The notes under the pieces were generated by a model. The model ran no database searches, had not been told where the DNA came from, and saw only the letters and a list, made by a program, of their open reading frames with translations. Below, in pieces: positions 8,558 through 64,000 of a stretch of DNA of 64,000 bases. Location: positions 56,965 through 120,964 of the forward strand of contig NZ_JABBJJ010000003.1 of the NCBI RefSeq assembly GCF_012933655.1, in the 5' to 3' direction. This DNA comes from Pyxidicoccus fallax (GTDB lineage: Bacteria; Myxococcota; Myxococcia; Myxococcales; Myxococcaceae). Position 1 is the first letter of the stretch, and each line of letters starts with the position of its first letter. A program made the translations under genes and the position numbers.

Positions 8558-10988
8558 TCTTGGGCTTGCCGGCGGGCTGGAGCGTCAGCGTGTTCCTCAC
8601 GTGCGCTTCCACCGCCTGCCGCGTGTGCAGCAGCGGGTGGTAGCGCACCTGGCTGTTCAGCTCCAGCAGGTCATCCCGGTGCGGGTGGTACAGGTGTTCT
8701 GACTGCCCGGGGGCGTGAATGGCCACGGACTTCGACAGGTCGCCCAGGTCGACAATCATCCGCAGCGCCGTGCCGTGGACCACCTTGAAGGGCTGGTGCC
8801 ACAGGAAGGACGCCCCATCCACCGAGTAGTTGTCCCCGCGCGCGGGCAGCGTCCGTGTGTTGGCGAGGCGCCGCAGCGGGCCCGGGCTGGCCGGTCCTCC
8901 CAGCGTCATGTGCTGGTACGTCACCGTGTGGACGTTGCCCCAGGCCCACCCCTTCGGGTCCTGCCCGTGGTGCTCACCCAGCCACCGCAGGGCCTCGCCC
9001 AGGGTGCGCCGGAGGATGTCGTCCCGCGTCTCGCGCTCGGGCGTCGCCGGGTCGTCCCACCACGCGTCGTCCGGCTTGCCCATCAGCTCGATGACCAGCG
9101 GCATGTGCATGCTGCCGTGGCGCTCGTAGTCGCTCTCCAGGTAGCGCTGCGCCAGCTTGGGCTGCAGCTTGTGGCGCAAGAGGGCGCGCAGCACGTGGAT
9201 GTACCAGGCCTGGAAGATGGTGGCGCCGACGCTGTCCACCTCGAAGCGCAAGTCCCACTCGGCCAGCGCCTTCAGGGCCTGGGCCTGCGCGTCGTCCGCG
9301 GGCTTCACCGCCAGCAGGTGCGGGCGCATCAGCTCCGCGGGGATGGAGTACGTCTCCGACTGGATGCGGCGCATGTCCTCCACCGTGTGCTTCGTGCCCT
9401 CCGCCAGCAGGTCGGTGATGCGCTTCGCGCGGTAGCCCGGGAACCAGTTGTGGGCGATGACGTACGGGTAGTCGTCGGACGTAATCTTGTTGTTCGCGGT
9501 GGCCGCGTAGCCCGCGGGCGGGTTGAGGGAGGCGGGCAGGTCCTCGAAGGGGATGTAGCCCTGCCACTCGTACTCGCCCGTCCACCCCGGCACCGGCACC
9601 GTGCCCTGGTGGCCCGCGGCGCGCAGGGGAATCTTCCCCGTGGACTGGTAGCCCACGTTGCCCTTCACGTCCGCGTACACGAAGTTCTGCCCCGGGCTCT
9701 CCCACAGGGCGCACGCGGCGCGGAACTCGTCCCAGCTCTTCGCCAGGTTCAGTCCCAGGAGCGCGTCGACGAGCGGCTTGCAGTCGGTGTGGGCCCAGCG
9801 CAGCGCCAGCGGCGCCTCGTCGGCCATCAGTTGGCTCATGGCCCGGTTGAGCAGCGGGCCGTGCCGCGTGCTGCGGATGGTCGTCATCGCCGGCGGACCG
9901 CCCCGGACGGGGAACTGCTCGCGGCGGATTTCCAGGTCGTGCCACGCGCCCTGGTACTCGTAGCGCGTGGGCTGCTTCGGGTCGTCCAGCTTCTCCAGGT
10001 AGAAGTCCTGGGTGTCCGGCCCCAGGTTGGACATGCCCCACGACGCGTGGCCGTTGTGGCCGATGACGAGCATGGGCACGCCGGGCAGCGAGAAGCCCAC
10101 GTGGTCGAACCGGCCGCCGTGCAGGCCGGTCTCGTAGAACTGCGCCGGCATGCCCAGGCCGATGTGGACGTCATTGGCGAGCAGCGGCTTGCCGCTGGCG
10201 GTGCGCTGGCCGTGCACCACCCAGTTGTTGCTGCCGGAGACGATGTTCGGGTCTCCCAGCACCGCGTCCGTGGCGTCCAGCCCCTCCAGTGACTTCACGC
10301 CGCGCAGGCCCTGGAGCCGCGCCTCCTTGGGAACGATGAGCGGCGTCTGCGGCGCGTGCGACGGCAGCAGCAGCGCGGCGACGTCCTCGCCGGCCTCCGC
10401 CACCAGGCGCGCGCGCAGCAGCTCCAGGCGGTAGTTGCCGCCCAGCATCATCGCCAGCAGGTTGCCGCGCAGCAGCGTGTCCACCGGCTTCCACGGCGCC
10501 GGGCTGTGGCCCAGGATGGTGAACTCCAGCGGCAGCGGCTCGTTGGCGATGCGCGCGTTCACCCCCGCCGAGTAGGCCTCCAGGATGTCCATGGCCTGGG
10601 GCGATACGGAGGACAGGCCCTGCTCCGCCATGCGGCGCAGCCCCAGCGTGCGCATGAGGTGGTCCATGGGGACCAGGCGCGGGCCCAGCACGGAGGCCAG
10701 GAGCCCATTGCCCACCAGCCGGCCGAACTCGATCTGCCACAGCCGGTCCTGCGCCTGGACGTAGCCCTGGGCGAAGAACAGGTCGTGCTCGTCCCGGGCG
10801 AAGATGTGGGGCACGCCCCAGGTATCGCGGAGCACCTCCACGGGGCCGTGGAGGCCCTGCAGCTGGAGGGTGCCCTGCGCGCGCGGCCAGCGGCGCCGGG
10901 CCATCCAGGGACCCAGGCCCGGCGTCATGGTGGCCAGCGCCGGAGGCAACCGGCGGAGCATCTGGTACCAACGGTTGAAGGCGCTCAT
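8553..10988 (-). CDS. Penicillin-acylase-family N-terminal nucleophile amidohydrolase
   Basis: 811 residues, the usual length for penicillin G acylase, AHL acylase and PvdQ precursors. These enzymes are cut into alpha and beta chains and hydrolyse amide-linked acyl groups with the new N-terminal Ser. Visible motifs: RDTWGVPHI (54-62), FFAQGYVQAQDRLWQ (71-85), the cleavage site with catalytic Ser253 in SGSNNWVV (Ser codon 10230-10232), TASGKPLLANDVH (263-275), and Asn499-Asn500 in TANNKIT near the expected oxyanion-hole Asn. I see no clear signal peptide, although relatives usually act in the periplasm. The ATGA overlap with the exporter and a GGGAG 9 bases upstream support the ATG at 10988. 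In the operon it could remove an N-acyl group from a peptide precursor, as PvdQ does for pyoverdine, or inactivate a compound. The substrate is unknown. Confidence 0.92.
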   Translation of the reverse strand: MSAFNRWYQMLRRLPPALATMTPGLGPWMARRRWPRAQGTLQLQGLHGPVEVLRDTWGVPHIFARDEHDLFFAQGYVQAQDRLWQIEFGRLVGNGLLASVLGPRLVPMDHLMRTLGLRRMAEQGLSSVSPQAMDILEAYSAGVNARIANEPLPLEFTILGHSPAPWKPVDTLLRGNLLAMMLGGNYRLELLRARLVAEAGEDVAALLLPSHAPQTPLIVPKEARLQGLRGVKSLEGLDATDAVLGDPNIVSGSNNWVVHGQRTASGKPLLANDVHIGLGMPAQFYETGLHGGRFDHVGFSLPGVPMLVIGHNGHASWGMSNLGPDTQDFYLEKLDDPKQPTRYEYQGAWHDLEIRREQFPVRGGPPAMTTIRSTRHGPLLNRAMSQLMADEAPLALRWAHTDCKPLVDALLGLNLAKSWDEFRAACALWESPGQNFVYADVKGNVGYQSTGKIPLRAAGHQGTVPVPGWTGEYEWQGYIPFEDLPASLNPPAGYAATANNKITSDDYPYVIAHNWFPGYRAKRITDLLAEGTKHTVEDMRRIQSETYSIPAELMRPHLLAVKPADDAQAQALKALAEWDLRFEVDSVGATIFQAWYIHVLRALLRHKLQPKLAQRYLESDYERHGSMHMPLVIELMGKPDDAWWDDPATPERETRDDILRRTLGEALRWLGEHHGQDPKGWAWGNVHTVTYQHMTLGGPASPGPLRRLANTRTLPARGDNYSVDGASFLWHQPFKVVHGTALRMIVDLGDLSKSVAIHAPGQSEHLYHPHRDDLLELNSQVRYHPLLHTRQAVEAHVRNTLTLQPAGKPKT

Positions 10989-12417
10989 GACTCGGTGCTC
11001 CCGGTAGGGGCCAGACGCGGGGCGGTCTCCGCCCGCGCGGTGGCGTTGTCAGTGGAGGTCAGGGGCCCGGCTTCCGGGCCGGGCTGGGCGGGCAGCACGT
11101 CCGGCAACTCGGTCTCCAGGTTGCGCACGCGGGGGGAGAAGGCCAGCATCACCACGTTCGCCAGCAGCAACCCGCTCAGCGCGATGAACATCACGGCGAT
11201 GCCGCGCCCCTTGCCGACGCCAATCACCTGCCCCAACGTCGAGGCGAGCACGCCGCCCGGCATCATCGCCGGCTCGAAGATCTGGTCCGCCAGGATGCCG
11301 CCCATGAGCGTCACCGTCAGGCCGGTGCCCTGGAAGAGCACCCGCCGCAGCGAGGCCACGCGCCCCTGCAGCGAAGGAGGCGTCTTGGTCTGCCAGAGGA
11401 CCTGGTTGCTGGACGAGATGAGGGGGAAGGTGAAGAGGAAGACGGCGGCGGCGCCCGCGATGAGCGGCACGCTGGGCGGCAGCGCCGCCAGCAGCAGCAC
11501 GAGCGAGGCCACCGCGGAGAAACCCATCAGGCCCAGGACGCGGCGCTTGGGACCGCCCCACACGCTGGTGAGGATGCCGCCCAGCAGTCCGCCCACGCCC
11601 GCGGTGGTGGCAATCCGCCCCAGGTCCTGCACGTCCCCGAAGGCGAGCACCAGCGGGTTGATGAGCAGCATCACCATGTACACCACGAAGCCGATGCTGG
11701 TGACGAACAGCATCAGCCGGCGCAGGCCCGGGCGCTCACGGATGAAGTTCCAGGCCTCCCTCAGGTCCTCCTTGAGCGAGCGCGGGGCGTCCGACTTCTC
11801 GGCGTCCCGGGACGGCTGCGGGAAGCGGACGAAGAGCAGCACCCCCACCGCGAAGAGGTAGGAAATGGCGTCCAGGACGAGGATGCCGCGCAGGCCGATG
11901 GGGCCCATCAGCGAGCTGGAGAGAATGGGGCCGAAAATCTGGGCCAGCGCGCTGCTCAGCTCCGTCATGCCGCTGGCGCGGCCCAGGTGCTGCCGCGGGA
12001 CGATGAGCGGCACGGTGGCAATCCACGCCGGGAAGCACAGGGCGCTGCAGGCGGAGCCCAGGAAGAGCGGCAGGTAGAAGTACCAGGCCTTGATGGTCCA
12101 GTACCCGGAGTCGTGGCCCACGAGCAGGAGCCAGATGAGGAGGATGCTGACCGCCGAGCCGATATCTCCCCACAGGATGATCTTCCGGCGGTCCCACCGG
12201 TCCGCGAGGACTCCGGCCAGGGGGGACAGAATCACCAGGGGCAGGCTGCCGAAGAACATCACCAGGGCGAAGTTGGTGACGGAGCCGGACGTCTCGTACA
12301 CGTACGCCCCGAGCGCGAAGTTCGTCAGGCCCGAGCCCAGCGTCGAGATGAGTTGCCCGAACCAGACGGTGAAGAACGTCCGCATCGAGGGATTCGATGG
12401 GGGGGAGGCCGGGGGGG

Positions 12418-12421
<4 letters not shown>
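10985..12421 (-). CDS. MFS exporter of the DHA3/EntS type, probable peptide efflux pump
   Basis: 478 residues with about twelve hydrophobic segments in two halves separated by a charged central loop near residues 201-225, an inner-membrane proton-driven transporter of the major facilitator superfamily. The loop motif ADRWDRRK at residues 73-80 is the usual MFS motif A between helices 2 and 3. The family includes the enterobactin exporter EntS and many self-resistance pumps of NRPS clusters. The start at 12421 forms ATGA with the giant NRPS stop, and the gene ends in another ATGA with the acylase, so it is translationally coupled on both sides. An alternative Met 12 codons in (12385) has no Shine-Dalgarno sequence. 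The C-terminal 45 residues are polar, Pro/Ala/Thr-rich and probably cytoplasmic. Export of the giant NRPS product is inferred from position. Confidence 0.93.
10998..11002 (-). promoter_or_regulatory. Ribosome binding site of the acylase gene
   Basis: GGGAG on the minus strand, 9 bases before the ATG at 10988 and inside the 3' end of the exporter gene. It supports the chosen start and shows that the acylase can be loaded independently as well as by ATGA coupling. Confidence 0.6.
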
Positions 12422-63558
<51,137 letters not shown>

Positions 63559-63735
63559 GTCTATGCGTGTCCCGTGGCGACACACCGCCTGGTCGCGAGG
63601 CGGCCGCTCCAGGACGAGCGACGCCGAACCAGCCGGTTTGTGTGCGAGCCCACGAGGATCTCCAGCGGGAGGTGAAAAACAGTGAGGAAGAAGAACTCCG
63701 CGATAACGAGAATAGCGCCAGAAGCAGACGCATCC

Positions 63736-63777
63736 CTAATCCCCGGTGCCGGGTGCCGGCGCCGTGATCGGAGTCAC
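63736..63777 (-). CDS. Possible 13-codon leader peptide ahead of the giant NRPS
   Basis: On the minus strand a strong GGAGGT (63785-63790) lies 7 bases before a GTG that opens a short frame, VTPITAPAPGTGD, ended by TAG at 63736-63738. The Shine-Dalgarno sequence is better than the one in front of the giant gene. It may be a leader peptide, a decayed start site or chance. The peptide is Pro/Thr/Ala-rich and resembles nothing I recognise. Confidence 0.2.
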   Translation of the reverse strand: MTPITAPAPGTGD

Positions 63778-63810
63778 TCCAATTACCTCCCTGGAAATCC
63801 AGGATGTCAG

Positions 63811-63824
63811 GCCGGTATCCCGGC
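63811..63824 (-). terminator. Small GC hairpin just after the upstream stop codon
   Basis: GCCGG and CCGGC flank a four-base loop, starting 7 bases after the upstream TGA in transcript order. The stem is only 5 bp and no T-run follows, so a role as an intrinsic terminator is weak. A second 6-bp inverted repeat (CCTGGA-AA-TCCAGG on the plus strand, 63790-63803) follows at once. Confidence 0.2.
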
Positions 63825-63830
63825 AGACGC

Positions 63831-64000
63831 TCAGGCGGCGTTCACCTCCAGGGCTTGCAACAACTCCGTGAGCCGTTCCGCGACAGCAGAGAGGGTGGGC
63901 GGACGGAGCATCGTGAAATGACGGCTCCCCGGCAGCTCCAGCACGCGCGGCTGCATGCCCAGCCAGCGGCCCCAGCCGAGGTCGGCGGGGGGGGTGGGCT
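63831..64000 (-). CDS. C-terminal end of a thioesterase domain, probably of an upstream NRPS (partial)
   Basis: Only the last 56 codons are in the window; the TGA stop is at 63831-63833 and the gene continues beyond 64000. The visible peptide contains LGWGRWLG, then LELPGSRHFTML, then a helix ending LTELLQALEVNAA. This matches in order the last 50 or so residues of the TE domain that ends the giant NRPS in this window (MGWGSWL, then VPGDHYTLL). The His in GSRHFTML is in the position of the catalytic TE His, so this TE is probably active. TE domains usually close an NRPS or PKS assembly line, so the upstream gene is probably a synthetase with its own release step. A free-standing type II thioesterase cannot be excluded from so short a piece. 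Confidence 0.75.
   Translation of the reverse strand, partial: PTPPADLGWGRWLGMQPRVLELPGSRHFTMLRPPTLSAVAERLTELLQALEVNAA

Larger units (their letters stand above)
63559..63830 (-). promoter_or_regulatory. Leader region of the giant NRPS gene
   Basis: This 272-bp gap lies between the TE-ended upstream gene and the giant NRPS start, and is the only non-coding space upstream of the 51-kb gene, so any promoter or attenuation signal for the operon should be here unless transcription reads through. It holds two small inverted repeats (63811-63824 and 63790-63803) and a good Shine-Dalgarno sequence followed by a 13-codon frame. I see no convincing -35/-10 pair and no sigma-54 type GG/GC element. Confidence 0.35.

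Noticed and set aside
8715..10292. Plus-strand open frame of 525 codons opposite the acylase gene
   Set aside because: The minus strand has a full set of acylase motifs; the plus translation is low-complexity and meaningless.
63559..63585. GTG start nine codons upstream of the chosen start of the giant NRPS
   Set aside because: The sequence from MALTPEQK onward is conserved exactly with the second NRPS, while the nine extra residues are not.
63682..63921. Plus-strand frame of 79 codons across the leader and the upstream TE end
   Set aside because: It overlaps the TE coding end on the other strand and has no recognisable composition or motif.

Overview
The window is almost entirely nonribosomal peptide synthetase (NRPS) sequence, and every gene lies on the minus strand. 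Base composition is very high in GC. The codon use, long antisense reading frames and domain style fit a myxobacterium of the Myxococcaceae type (Myxococcus, Corallococcus, Pyxidicoccus and relatives). That taxonomic call is inferred from style, not from a marker gene.

Layout in transcription order, from high to low coordinates: (1) the last 56 codons of a gene ending in a thioesterase (TE) domain, 63831-64000; (2) a 272-bp gap holding the leader of the next gene; (3) one uninterrupted NRPS gene of 17,046 codons, 12418-63558, with 15 complete C-A-T modules, one epimerase after module 1, a TE-like domain in the middle after module 5, and a normal TE at the end; (4) an MFS exporter, 10985-12421; (5) a penicillin-acylase-family N-terminal nucleophile hydrolase, 8553-10988; (6) a 142-bp gap; (7) the first 2,803 codons of a second NRPS gene, 1-8410, running off the window with C-A-T-C-A-T-C-A visible. 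The giant gene, the exporter and the acylase are joined by ATGA stop/start overlaps, so they very probably form one translationally coupled operon.

The most unusual feature is the domain at about 45300-46130. By sequence it is a type I TE in the interior of the assembly line, but all three catalytic positions are changed: Ser to Ala in GWALGG, Asp to Glu in LIEP, and His to Gly in GDGYSLL. The terminal TE keeps all three. This looks like the remnant of an ancestral fusion of a five-module TE-terminated synthetase to a ten-module one, followed by inactivation of the internal release domain.

The second striking feature is recent internal duplication. Modules 7-8-9 and 10-11-12 are a tandem direct repeat of about 9.6 kb, and module 13 begins a third copy. 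Six modules (2, 3, 6, 7, 10, 13) share one specificity code that I cannot assign.

Reading the adenylation codes by hand, the colinear product of the giant gene would be a 15-residue peptide: D-(Phe/Tyr-like)-X-X-Z-Pro-X-X-Glu-Pro-X-Glu-Pro-X-(Val-like)-(aliphatic?). X and Z are unassigned and Pro is tentative. The second synthetase starts with Ser then Z. Both NRPS proteins begin with a condensation domain and an almost identical N-terminus, so each may start with an acyl group or receive a chain in trans. The acylase in the same operon would fit removal of such an acyl group (PvdQ or prodrug-type maturation), but that is inference. I saw no tailoring enzymes, MbtH-like gene, regulator, RNA gene, CRISPR array or mobile element.
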